DNA of 28,412 nt from UBA9647 sp049522195 (lineage in GTDB: Bacteria > Bacteroidota > Ignavibacteria > UBA10030): the NCBI GenBank assembly GCA_049522195.1, contig JBEKOB010000055.1:1-28412 (forward strand). Direction: 5' to 3'. Position numbers and translations under genes: made by a program. The notes beneath the pieces are model-generated. The model made no database searches. It had not been told where the DNA came from and saw nothing but the letters and a program-made list of their open reading frames with translations. Below are positions 14,483 to 22,363 of the stretch, piece after piece. The first letter of the stretch is position 1, and each line of letters starts with the position of its first letter.

Positions 14483-16069
14483 ATGGGTATTGAATCAAAC
14501 ATATCGGACCAGAAACAGGCGCGGCGCTACGGCACACTTTTGTTCTGTGTTTGTCTTTTCTTCTTCGGACTGATTCCTTATGGAGGAGTCAGGTCTTCGG
14601 ATAGTGAAGTCGTGTTCCGCGTTGCTGAGTCGCTCGCTAATCGGGGTGTTTTCTATCTTCAACATGATCTCGAGGATTGGCATGCGTTCGGTGTCGCTAC
14701 GGGAAAGGGCGACCGGCTGTACGCGATCTTTGGACCTCTCGAATCTGTCCTGCTCGCGCCGGTCGTGAAAGCTGCTGAGCTGGTCAATGAGACCGGATGG
14801 TACAAGCCGCTTATCCCGATGCTACCCCTCAGCCATTTCTCAGAGAGAGGATTCTTTGACTATCTGGAAGGCAAGACAACGTCGGACCCGAAACCTCATG
14901 CACTCAGGATGCTGGCTTCATTCTTTAATGTCCTTATGACAGCGTTTGGCGTTTTTGTGTTTTGGCGAATTCTTCTTCTTCTGACACAGTCGATCCCGGC
15001 GAGCTTCCTTGTTTCGATCATCTACGGCATCGGCACACACGCATGGGCTTACGCGGGAACATTTTTCAGCGAGCCGCTGGCGACTCTGCTTGTGCTTCTC
15101 TCGTTTCTCTATCTGCTCAAAGCTGACGAGCTGGGAAGGATGGGGGAGGGGAATCGTGCAAACCGGCCGGTGTTCCTGAGTGGGATCTGGATGGGGCTGG
15201 CGATCACCGCACACATCACTGCGGCACTGTACGCGCCCTTTTTTGCTCTCTACATTCTCTGGAAAGACTACGAAAGCCATCCGACATTTCTGCGACGCCT
15301 GGAAAGGGGAGCGGTCTTCGCGGTGGGCGTCTTCATTTTCCTCTTCTTGCTCGGATGGTACAACTATTTTCGGTTCGGCAGTTTCTTCGAGACCGGCCGG
15401 ACGGTCAGCGCCAACTCGGGAGAGATTTTCGGCTATGGCACTTTTGTATTCCCTCTGCGAGGGCTGTACGGTTTGATCTTCGGCGCTGGCAAAGGTGTGC
15501 TCTTCTTCATGCCGGTCCTTGTCCTTGGTGTTTTTCTCTCAAAGAGTTTTCTTCATGAAAACCGGAAACTGTTCTGGATTGTCGCGTCTGCGGTTGCTTT
15601 CCGAGTTCTCTTCATCGCCGCCCGCAGTGACTGGCATGCCGGGTTCTGCACAGGACCTCGATATCTCGTGATGGCGATTCCGTTCTTCCTCATTCCGCTT
15701 GCCTTTTGGTTGAAGCAGCAGGAGGCGTCGCGATTCGCGAGGGCTTTCGGGCTGATGTCATTTGCAGGATTTCTGTTTTCAATTGAGCAGTTCTACTTTT
15801 GCGTGGCAGAGATCTTTTCGTTCCTGCAGGTCTGGAAGTTTAATGAGATGCTCGCCGGGTTCAGTGTGTTTGAAAACGATGTCCTCTATCTCGATTGGAA
15901 GTACTCCCCTCTTCTCAGTCCGTCCTCCATGCGGATTGCTCCCTTTCTCCTCCATTGGACCAAGCTCCCGATGGGTGACCTGATGGCGCTTGGTTCTGTG
16001 GTACTTTTGATTTTCTTCGGGGCCTTCTATCTGCTTCTGCTGAAAATGCCGCGATCTGTATCAAAATGA
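14483..16069 (+). CDS. Polytopic membrane protein, GT-C-like glycosyltransferase
   Basis: The product is 528 residues when started at ATG 14483. It has roughly ten membrane segments. After the first comes a loop with SSDSEVVFRVAESLANRGVF, a pattern typical of PMT-like proteins where acidic residues follow TM1. The central part includes HAWAYAGTFFSEPLATLLVL and HITAALYAPFFALYILW. Near residue 390 lies SDWHAGFCTGPRYLVMAIPF, resembling the conserved W-x-G-G-x-x-x-GPRYL segment of GT-C mannosyltransferase-like proteins. The longer frame from TTG 14417 is rejected because that TTG is the -35 element of a good promoter. No ribosome site is obvious at 14483. It follows the DUF2723 gene and precedes the pilin-like gene. 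Confidence 0.78.
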   Translation: MGIESNISDQKQARRYGTLLFCVCLFFFGLIPYGGVRSSDSEVVFRVAESLANRGVFYLQHDLEDWHAFGVATGKGDRLYAIFGPLESVLLAPVVKAAELVNETGWYKPLIPMLPLSHFSERGFFDYLEGKTTSDPKPHALRMLASFFNVLMTAFGVFVFWRILLLLTQSIPASFLVSIIYGIGTHAWAYAGTFFSEPLATLLVLLSFLYLLKADELGRMGEGNRANRPVFLSGIWMGLAITAHITAALYAPFFALYILWKDYESHPTFLRRLERGAVFAVGVFIFLFLLGWYNYFRFGSFFETGRTVSANSGEIFGYGTFVFPLRGLYGLIFGAGKGVLFFMPVLVLGVFLSKSFLHENRKLFWIVASAVAFRVLFIAARSDWHAGFCTGPRYLVMAIPFFLIPLAFWLKQQEASRFARAFGLMSFAGFLFSIEQFYFCVAEIFSFLQVWKFNEMLAGFSVFENDVLYLDWKYSPLLSPSSMRIAPFLLHWTKLPMGDLMALGSVVLLIFFGAFYLLLLKMPRSVSK

Positions 16070-16302
16070 GCAATATCGAGCTTGTGGTGCGGTAATTTTG
16101 GGTCGGAAAAAACTTCTGGCCGAGGTAAAATATACCGCGGGACGGCTTGATCCAATGGGTGAAATCAGGTTTTTCTGGGGAATTTCGGGAGTCCGCAATC
16201 GGGCCTTGTCAGGCACGCATGTTGAGCAAAAAAACGCAGAATTCAGTTAGTGGTAACAATGTTTAAATCCTAATCCACCAACCTAATTAGGGAGGGTACA
16301 CT
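16070..16302. promoter_or_regulatory. Leader region of the pilin-like gene
   Basis: A 233-bp gap precedes the pilin-like gene. AGGCACGCATGTTGAG (16211-16226) faintly resembles a sigma54 element but has GA where GC is required at -12. No other good promoter is seen. AGGGAGG (16290-16296) is a strong ribosome site for the gene at 16303. Confidence 0.35.
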
Positions 16303-16686
16303 ATGGGACAACAGCAACTTTTGCTCATCATCTTGGGCGTTATCATCGTTGGTATCGCCATTGCAGTCGGCTTGAGCCTCTTCAGCGCTCAAAGCGTTCA
16401 GTCAAACCGTGATGCTATCATCAACGACCTGAACAACCTCGCCGCACAGGCGTACCAGTTCAGGATTCGTCCAAGCTCAATGGGTGGTGGACAGGGTGAC
16501 TACACCACGTTTGCCATTCCGACGAAGATGAAGACGAATGAGAACGGAACCTATACGGCCGCACCGACGACGAACACGATCGTGTTCACGGCTGTGTCCG
16601 CTCAGAATGCGTCGAACACCATCAAGGTCACGATTGACAGCGATGGAAAGCTGGGCACATGGGTCTATTCTGGTGACTTCCAGTAA
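16303..16686 (+). CDS. Atypical type IV pilin-like protein
   Basis: The 127-residue product starts MGQQQLLLIILG, continues with a 25-residue hydrophobic helix to about residue 27 and then a helical, Asn/Gln-rich stretch (SVQSNRDAIINDLNNLAAQA). It ends in a small beta-rich, Gly/Thr-rich domain. This helix-plus-beta-head layout and the position directly before pilC and pilB suggest the major pilin. Unlike classical pilins there is no GFTLIE motif: only Met-Gly precedes the helix and position 5 is not Glu. If prepilin peptidase cuts after Gly2 the leader is two residues. It has a strong ribosome site (AGGGAGG) and its own strong terminator, suggesting high expression. It could instead be a pilus-associated membrane protein. 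Confidence 0.65.
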   Translation: MGQQQLLLIILGVIIVGIAIAVGLSLFSAQSVQSNRDAIINDLNNLAAQAYQFRIRPSSMGGGQGDYTTFAIPTKMKTNENGTYTAAPTTNTIVFTAVSAQNASNTIKVTIDSDGKLGTWVYSGDFQ

Positions 16687-16720
16687 ACCAACCGTGTTCC
16701 AGATGTGTTGTTAGCAGAAC

Positions 16721-16750
16721 GACATCCCGCTCAGGCGGGATGTCTTTTTT
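16721..16750 (+). terminator. Strong intrinsic terminator after pilin-like gene
   Basis: GACATCCCGC (16721-16730), loop TCAG, GCGGGATGTC (16735-16744), followed by six T. The 10-bp stem is perfect and isolates the pilin-like transcript from pilC. Confidence 0.92.
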
Positions 16751-16863
16751 ATGCTCATTCCGCATTCGCTCTGCATCGACTGATTTGCTCACGTTTCGGT
16801 AGTGTCCTAATTTGAATTTGAGAAGATGGATTCATAAGTTGTCAGTTCAAACAAGGGGGCTTT

Positions 16864-17052
16864 ATGTCTGACGGTGACACAATCAAATCTCTCGAACGAC
16901 GGCTGATCCGCGCGAACCTCGTTATACAAGCAATGAAACAACGTTACAACAAGGACGAGTTCGGCAAAATCTGGGCTTTGGCAGACTCCAAAGTCGTTAC
17001 AATGCAACCGGAAGCCGTTCAGGAACTTGCTGAGATTCGCGTGGCTCATTAG
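16864..17052 (+). CDS. Small hypothetical protein between pilin-like gene and pilC
   Basis: This possible 62-residue protein starts MSDGDTIKSLERRLIRANL. It is predicted to be mostly helical and charged, with no signal peptide and no membrane segment. A GGGGG-containing ribosome-like site lies about seven bases before the ATG. It sits between a strong terminator and the pilC promoter. I recognise no family. It may be real, a remnant or chance. Confidence 0.35.
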   Translation: MSDGDTIKSLERRLIRANLVIQAMKQRYNKDEFGKIWALADSKVVTMQPEAVQELAEIRVAH

Positions 17053-17116
17053 GCAAGCGCCCGGTAGCCCAATAGTTATCTGGGTGATGTTCGGCAATGT
17101 CCACGTTTCCCGTTGC

Positions 17117-17145
17117 TTGACAGAGTCTCGTAAATGTCGTATAAT
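17117..17145 (+). promoter_or_regulatory. Consensus sigma70 promoter for pilC
   Basis: TTGACA (17117-17122), exactly 17 bases, then TATAAT (17140-17145). Both boxes are perfect. Transcription from about 17152 gives a leader of roughly 50 bases. This promoter likely drives pilC-pilB and perhaps more of the pilus genes. Confidence 0.85.
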
Positions 17146-17204
17146 CTGTACAGAATTTCGGGTTCGTTGGCTGCTCGTACGCGAAAACCTTCTAAGGGGA
17201 TTCC

Positions 17205-18584
17205 ATGGCTGAGTACAAAATTGAGGGTCTGACCGTTGCTGGGAAACCGGTTTCCGGTTTGATCAACGCGGACAATCTCAAGGATGCCAAGCAGAAAGCT
17301 TCTCAGATGTCCGTGGAGAAGAAGTTTAAGCTGACCGGGGTGTTCGAACGTGTTGTGTGGATGTATCGGGTACAGAAGGGAACTGAGAAACCGATTGACG
17401 GCGAACAGAAAGCCTACACCAAGGACGAGGTTAAGCAAGCCCTTGAGAAGATGGGCTACCGTGTCATCTACGTCCGCAAAAAGCTGTTCGGATCGAAACA
17501 ACGCGCTGCGCCGGCTGTCGAGATCATCACGTTCGTCCGCATGAGCGCTGACCTGATGAGGCAGAAGCTGCCGTTCAACGAGATTCTGCTCCTGCTGATG
17601 AACGACATCACCAATCCCGCCCTGAAAGATGCGGTCAAGGAAATCAACAGCGAGCTGAAGCAGGGGAAGGACAGTGAGAAAGTGTTTATGAAGCAAGCTC
17701 CCGTGTTCGGCAAGTTCACCGCCAACATGCTGGGTCTCGCCTCGAAAAGCGGTAACATGACGGAGATCTACGAAAGCACCGCGAAGTTTCTGGAGCGCAA
17801 CGCTCAGTTCAAGCGAAACCTCAAGAGCGCGTTGATCATGCCGCTCGTTACCCTGTTCATCCTGTTTCTCGCTTGCCTGTTCTATGTGGGCTACATCTTT
17901 CCTGCCACCGCAGAGATGTTTGAGAAATTCCACATCGACCTGCCGCCTATGACCAAGGCGACCCTGGGATTCAGCAGGTGGCTGACGGCAAACGCCATCC
18001 CCGTGATGTTGGTAATCGTGATACCGATTGTGTTATTTGGCCGGTTCATAACCACCGAGCGCGGCCGGTTTCTGATGGACAAGACGATCATCAAGGTGCC
18101 GATCGTCGGTCCGTTGCTGCACAAAACCGCCATCGAAATCTACTGCCGCGTGTTTTACGCGCTCTACAGCGGATCGGGTGAGAACATCGATGTGATCCGT
18201 ATGGCAGCAGAAGCGTGCGGCAACAAGTACATGGAGCATCAGATCAAGACAATAGCGATCCCCATGATGCTTGAGAAAGGAAAAGGATTGACGGAGGCCT
18301 TCCAGGCGACGGGCGTGTTCACGGCGACGGCAATTTCCCGTTTCAATTCAGGTGCTGAGACGGGGACAGTGAAGAACACCGCTATGCAGCTTGCCGAGTA
18401 CTACGAGAAGGAAACCACCTACAAGCTTGCGAACGCCATCGAAGCAATACAACTTTCCGTTTCGATGATCATCATGCTCGTGCTTACAGCACTGACGCTG
18501 GTTTCGTCCGAGACAGCAACGATCAGGCCGAAACCTCCCGGACAAATTATTCGTTATGTCATGTACTACCTCGGCTTGGGTTGA
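17205..18584 (+). CDS. pilC: Type IV pilus inner-membrane platform protein PilC (GspF family)
   Basis: The product is 459 residues, a normal PilC length. The N-terminal region shows two copies of the small repeat typical of PilC (GLTVAGKPVSGLINADNLKDAK and YTKDEVKQALEKMGYRVIYV). Two T2SSF cytoplasmic domains follow at about 100-205 and 305-410: FVRMSADLMRQKLPFNEILLL and IYCRVFYALYSGSGENIDVIRMA. Membrane segments lie near 208-230, 265-282 and 413-432. PilC anchors the pilus base and couples PilB/PilT motion to pilin insertion or removal. AAGGGGA precedes the ATG. The preceding promoter is an exact sigma70 consensus. pilB follows after about 100 bp. Confidence 0.95.
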   Translation: MAEYKIEGLTVAGKPVSGLINADNLKDAKQKASQMSVEKKFKLTGVFERVVWMYRVQKGTEKPIDGEQKAYTKDEVKQALEKMGYRVIYVRKKLFGSKQRAAPAVEIITFVRMSADLMRQKLPFNEILLLLMNDITNPALKDAVKEINSELKQGKDSEKVFMKQAPVFGKFTANMLGLASKSGNMTEIYESTAKFLERNAQFKRNLKSALIMPLVTLFILFLACLFYVGYIFPATAEMFEKFHIDLPPMTKATLGFSRWLTANAIPVMLVIVIPIVLFGRFITTERGRFLMDKTIIKVPIVGPLLHKTAIEIYCRVFYALYSGSGENIDVIRMAAEACGNKYMEHQIKTIAIPMMLEKGKGLTEAFQATGVFTATAISRFNSGAETGTVKNTAMQLAEYYEKETTYKLANAIEAIQLSVSMIIMLVLTALTLVSSETATIRPKPPGQIIRYVMYYLGLG

Positions 18585-18688
18585 GGTGGGATCGGTCGCT
18601 CGATGTAATTCAGAGCGAGACTTGAAGAGTAGTCAGTCATACGTGAAATCCATGCGGTTGAGGATCTTGAGCTAGAAGGAGTGAATCC

Positions 18689-20485
18689 ATGCCAGAAATA
18701 GATATAACTGATAAAATCGGTTATACACTTCTGAAGAAGGGAATCATCGATTTCGAGACCCTTGAAAAGTCTCTGAAGATGAAGGACTCCGAGGAGAACA
18801 AGAAGAATCGGAAGAACCTCGGCCAGATCCTCGTCTCGGAGTTTGGCGCCGATCACGATGCAGTGTTTCGTGAAGTCGCCAACCTGTATGCATTTCGTGA
18901 GATCTTTCTGAACGATGAGAAGGTTGACGACGGGCGTACTGGGTTCATCAAGAAACTTGTCGAGGTGCTCCCGGATCAGCAGCGTGACATGATGATCCAG
19001 GCCAAAATGCTCCCGCTCAAGTACGATGAGCGCCAGCCAGATAAGCTGGTCATTATTGCAGCTGATCCCACGGATCGAAACCTTCCTGTTGTCGCCCGAA
19101 GCTTCAACGTCAAGAAGTACGAAATCTGCTACGTGCGCCTGAAAGAACTCCAGGCACTGATGGAGAAGATCGTGCCGGCGCAGAACGAGTTCCTGAAACT
19201 GCTGAAGCAGGAGGAAGATGTCAAAATCGGAGACTCGGGGACCGATGGTGATGCTGAAGTCGACGAAGAGGCACTCGAAGCCGAAATCAGCAAGAGCGCA
19301 CTCGTCAACCTGTTTGAGGGGTGTCTTGTGGAGGCCGTCCGGACGGGCGTAAGCGATGTGCATATCGTTGCGGCCGAAGGAAACAAGACGAACTTCTTGT
19401 TCCGGGTGGACGGTAACCTGCAAGTTTGGCACGCCCAGGAAAACACGATGCCTGAAGCGGTTATGGCGGTCGTCAAAGATAGAACAAAGAATGTCGATCG
19501 ATTCGAGCGGGAAATGACACAGGACGGGTTCATCCAACGAGTTATTGACGGCCACCAGCTCAGGTTCCGTGTGTCGATCATGCCTATCGTGACGACCGAG
19601 TTCAAGAGCAAGTTCGAGAGCGTCGTCATCCGTGTGCTCGATGATCGAAAAGTCATCACAGATCTTGAAAAACTCGGTCTCCAGGGTCCGGCGAGAAATC
19701 TTTTCTACAAGGCGATCTCGAAACCTCAGGGGATGGTCATTCTGACTGGTCCTACGGGATCAGGCAAATCCACAACCCTGATTGCAGCGCTGTACCAGGT
19801 GATCGATCCTACCGTCAACGTTCTCACGATCGAGGACCCGGTGGAATATATCATTAAGGGTGCACGGCAATTGAAAATCGGTCCGAAGATGGGGTTTGAG
19901 GAATCCATGCGTGGAATCTTGCGCCATGACCCCGATATCGTGCTCATTGGTGAAATGCGTGATAAGATTACCGCTGAAACGGCCATCAAGATGGCAAATA
20001 CGGGTCACCTTGTGTTCTCAACGCTTCACACCAACGACGCCCCCGGCGCCGTGGCACGTCTCTACAAGATGGGGATCGAGCCGTTCATGATTGCGTATGC
20101 CATCAATATCATCGTGGCCCAGCGACTGATCCGTACCCTCTGCAAGGTTTGCAAACAACCTCTCGACACAGACGAATTCGCTGATCTCATGAAGTTCGGT
20201 TTTACCGAGGAACAACTCAGTACGCACACAATCTACAAGGCGGTTGGCTGCGACAAGTGCAACGGCGGTTACAAAGGCCGCGCTGCAATTCACGAGGCCT
20301 TGTTCTTCACGAAGGCAATCAGGACCCTCATCCTCAATGCAGGCGACAGAGTTGATGAGAACGCGATCCGCGATCAGGCCTCGAAGGACGGCATGTGGAC
20401 TCTGCGACGGTCCGGGATGGAGCGCATGTTGGAGGGAGGCACGTCACTTGAAGAGGTCGTTTCCAACACAACTGAGGAAGACTAG
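18689..20485 (+). CDS. pilB: Type IV pilus extension ATPase PilB
   Basis: The product is 598 residues. An N-terminal MshEN/GSPII_E-type domain occupies about 1-160. The ATPase core has Walker A GPTGSGKS (354-361, Lys360), an intact Asp box TIEDPVEY, Walker B-type GEMRD (421-425) and a His box LVFSTLHTNDA. A zinc-binding tetracysteine follows, Cys485/488 and Cys521/524, typical of PilB/GspE and absent from PilT. PilB hydrolyses ATP to drive pilus polymerisation through PilC at the inner membrane. AAGGAG lies close before the ATG. A strong terminator follows, so pilC-pilB can be a separate transcript from the pilT-pilM block. Confidence 0.96.
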   Translation: MPEIDITDKIGYTLLKKGIIDFETLEKSLKMKDSEENKKNRKNLGQILVSEFGADHDAVFREVANLYAFREIFLNDEKVDDGRTGFIKKLVEVLPDQQRDMMIQAKMLPLKYDERQPDKLVIIAADPTDRNLPVVARSFNVKKYEICYVRLKELQALMEKIVPAQNEFLKLLKQEEDVKIGDSGTDGDAEVDEEALEAEISKSALVNLFEGCLVEAVRTGVSDVHIVAAEGNKTNFLFRVDGNLQVWHAQENTMPEAVMAVVKDRTKNVDRFEREMTQDGFIQRVIDGHQLRFRVSIMPIVTTEFKSKFESVVIRVLDDRKVITDLEKLGLQGPARNLFYKAISKPQGMVILTGPTGSGKSTTLIAALYQVIDPTVNVLTIEDPVEYIIKGARQLKIGPKMGFEESMRGILRHDPDIVLIGEMRDKITAETAIKMANTGHLVFSTLHTNDAPGAVARLYKMGIEPFMIAYAINIIVAQRLIRTLCKVCKQPLDTDEFADLMKFGFTEEQLSTHTIYKAVGCDKCNGGYKGRAAIHEALFFTKAIRTLILNAGDRVDENAIRDQASKDGMWTLRRSGMERMLEGGTSLEEVVSNTTEED

Positions 20486-20523
20486 TCCAGGAAGCTGATC
20501 ACATAGGCTGTTGTCTCTATCTG

Positions 20524-20554
20524 AGGCACTCACATTGTGGGTGCCTTTTTTTTT
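20524..20554 (+). terminator. Intrinsic terminator after pilB
   Basis: AGGCACTCAC (20524-20533) pairs with GTGGGTGCCT (20537-20546) with one G-T pair and an ATT loop. A run of nine T follows (20546-20554). Confidence 0.88.
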
Positions 20555-20976
20555 GACCTCACGTTCGCAAACGCCACAGGCCAAACTCATGGCATTTGGG
20601 CATCCTCAGCCGAGATGGAACCTCAATTCCTCATTTGTCCCACGTCACAACACTTTAGCCTGCAAGGACTTAAATAGGATGACGGTCAGGAACCGCCTTT
20701 GAGGTCTTTGTGCATTGGAACCGATCCTTCGGGGGTAGAGGGCTGCCTATGCCAATACCTGTTAATGAGAATCACCCGCGAAATCTGGCTTCAGTTCAAA
20801 AGGCGTGAAGTCCCTATGGCGGAACGAAATGGGGGAAACCTTAGATTATTTTCTTTAAGAGAGTTGCATTTTCGTTTGGAGTTTCTTATTATCACACCAA
20901 TGGGCGAACACCATTTTGCCTTCAAGACTGCACAGCGTTCGCGCGACCAAAAAAACTCATTAGTCGAGCACACTGA
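20555..20976. other. Intergenic gap between pilB terminator and pilT-like gene
   Basis: The gap is more AT-rich than the flanking genes. A frame ending at 20980 overlaps the next start by ATGA, but its start, composition and lack of any ribosome site argue against a gene. CCAAA/TTTGG (20581-20602) can form a small hairpin. No clear promoter for the pilT-like gene is visible. Confidence 0.4.
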
Positions 20977-22296
20977 ATGACGACTCCAGTCCAAAATCCC
21001 AGTGCAGCAAAGCCCCCCGCGCCCGATCCCCAAGCGGTAACGATGGCCCCTGAGCCTCCATTTGTTAGTGATGCGAGGAGGCTGTTGAAGGAATTAGCGT
21101 CTCAACTTCCTCAGTCCGTAACGGGGCTTGAGCGCCAGATGATGATAGGCGACGTTTTGGGAAGAATGGATGATGGGGATAAGCAGAAGCTGCGTGCTTT
21201 GCTGAACTATTTTTTGATGCGGATGCTGAGCATTAGCGCATCCGACATTGACCAGGGAGGATACGGTTCAGGCGGACAGGTGTGGTTCCGTGTCTATGGT
21301 TCCAAGAAGCCGGACAAGACTCTCGGCCAATACACCGCTGACGAGACGAACTACTTGATCCAGGGCACCCTGGGGGAACGGCAAAGGGCGTTTCTCTATG
21401 AGAACCGCAATCTCGATTTCTCGTACATGCTTTATCTGGAGAACGGCGAATTCCGTCGGTTTCGTGCCGACGCATATTTCGATCTTGATCAACTCGCGCT
21501 CAACATGCGCGCTATCAATAACACGATCCGCGGTTACAAGAATCTGGAGTTGCATCAGAACGTCACGAGAATGCTGAGCCTTGCGGGAACCAAGGAAGGT
21601 CTCTGTCTCGTCACGGGCATCACTGGCTCAGGCAAGAGCTCAACGCTCGATGCCATCATCGATGCAAACAATCGGGCCGTCGATGCCCACATCGTGATCA
21701 TCGCGTCCCCTATTGAGTACGTTCACAAATCCGACCGTTGCATCATCCGTCACAGAGAAGTCGGTCGCGATGTTCTCTCGTTCAAGGATGGCGCAATTCA
21801 GGCGCTTCGTCAGGATCCGGATATCATTATGATCGGCGAGTTGCGCGACCCGGAAACTATTCTAACGGCTCTGGAAATTACAGACTCAGGTCACAAAGTT
21901 TTTTCTACTCTGCATACAGCATCATCGGTCGAAAGCATCGACAGGATCATCGGTGAGACTCCCCCGATTGAGCAGGAGCGCGTCCGGAACAGACTTGCCG
22001 ATACGCTCCGCTGTGTGATTTCGCAGAAACTTGTCCCCAGCCTTGATGGCAAGCGGGTGCTCGCGAAGGAAGTGTTGCTCGGTGTCCCATCCGTCAAAGC
22101 GGCAATCAAGAACAACAACACTGGCGAAATCTATCAGATGATCTCGGAAGGTGTTGACCAGGGGATGATCACGATGGAGCAGGATCTCAAGAGACTGTAT
22201 TTGCAGAAAAAGATTTCTTTGGAAAACGCGCTCAACTACGCGAACAACAAACGCCGGATTCAGCAGCTCCTCCAGGTCAATCCGACGGAGGGATGA
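20977..22296 (+). CDS. pilT: PilT-family ATPase with altered Asp box
   Basis: The product is 439 residues, about 80 longer than typical PilT because of an N-terminal extension rich in Pro/Ala. The core carries Walker A GITGSGKS (214-221, Lys220), Walker B-type GELRD (287-291) and His-box FSTLHTASSVESIDRI. There is no tetracysteine zinc motif, as expected for the retraction (PilT/PilU) branch. The usual Asp box TIEDPIE is IIASPIE here: Ala243 and Ser244 replace Glu-Asp, while Glu247 is kept. The family's AIRNLIRE motif is represented only by VKAAIKNNNTGEIYQMI. It should act at PilC to retract pili or as a PilU-like accessory ATPase; the changes raise doubt about full activity. No ribosome site precedes the start, so it may lie further downstream. 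Confidence 0.88.
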   Translation: MTTPVQNPSAAKPPAPDPQAVTMAPEPPFVSDARRLLKELASQLPQSVTGLERQMMIGDVLGRMDDGDKQKLRALLNYFLMRMLSISASDIDQGGYGSGGQVWFRVYGSKKPDKTLGQYTADETNYLIQGTLGERQRAFLYENRNLDFSYMLYLENGEFRRFRADAYFDLDQLALNMRAINNTIRGYKNLELHQNVTRMLSLAGTKEGLCLVTGITGSGKSSTLDAIIDANNRAVDAHIVIIASPIEYVHKSDRCIIRHREVGRDVLSFKDGAIQALRQDPDIIMIGELRDPETILTALEITDSGHKVFSTLHTASSVESIDRIIGETPPIEQERVRNRLADTLRCVISQKLVPSLDGKRVLAKEVLLGVPSVKAAIKNNNTGEIYQMISEGVDQGMITMEQDLKRLYLQKKISLENALNYANNKRRIQQLLQVNPTEG

Positions 22297-22363
22297 CACG
22301 GCGCTTGCAGTTTCGCCGGACATCACAACAACGAACCATTAACAACTAGGGACAAAGGTCGAA

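Noticed and set aside
16211..16226. Possible sigma54 promoter before the pilin-like gene
   Set aside because: The -24 GG is present but the -12 element has GA instead of the required GC.
17076..17933. Minus-strand frame of 285 codons opposite pilC
   Set aside because: It lies entirely opposite pilC and its promoter, and its His/Gln-rich composition is typical of an antisense shadow.
20640..20780. Possible c-di-GMP (GEMM) riboswitch before the pilT-like gene
   Set aside because: Location would make sense for pilus control, but the conserved GEMM core and tetraloop receptor pattern are not present.
20699..20980. Open frame overlapping the pilT-like start by four bases
   Set aside because: The overlap looks like translational coupling, but there is no ribosome site, a weak TTG start and no domain. 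It lies in an AT-rich gap.
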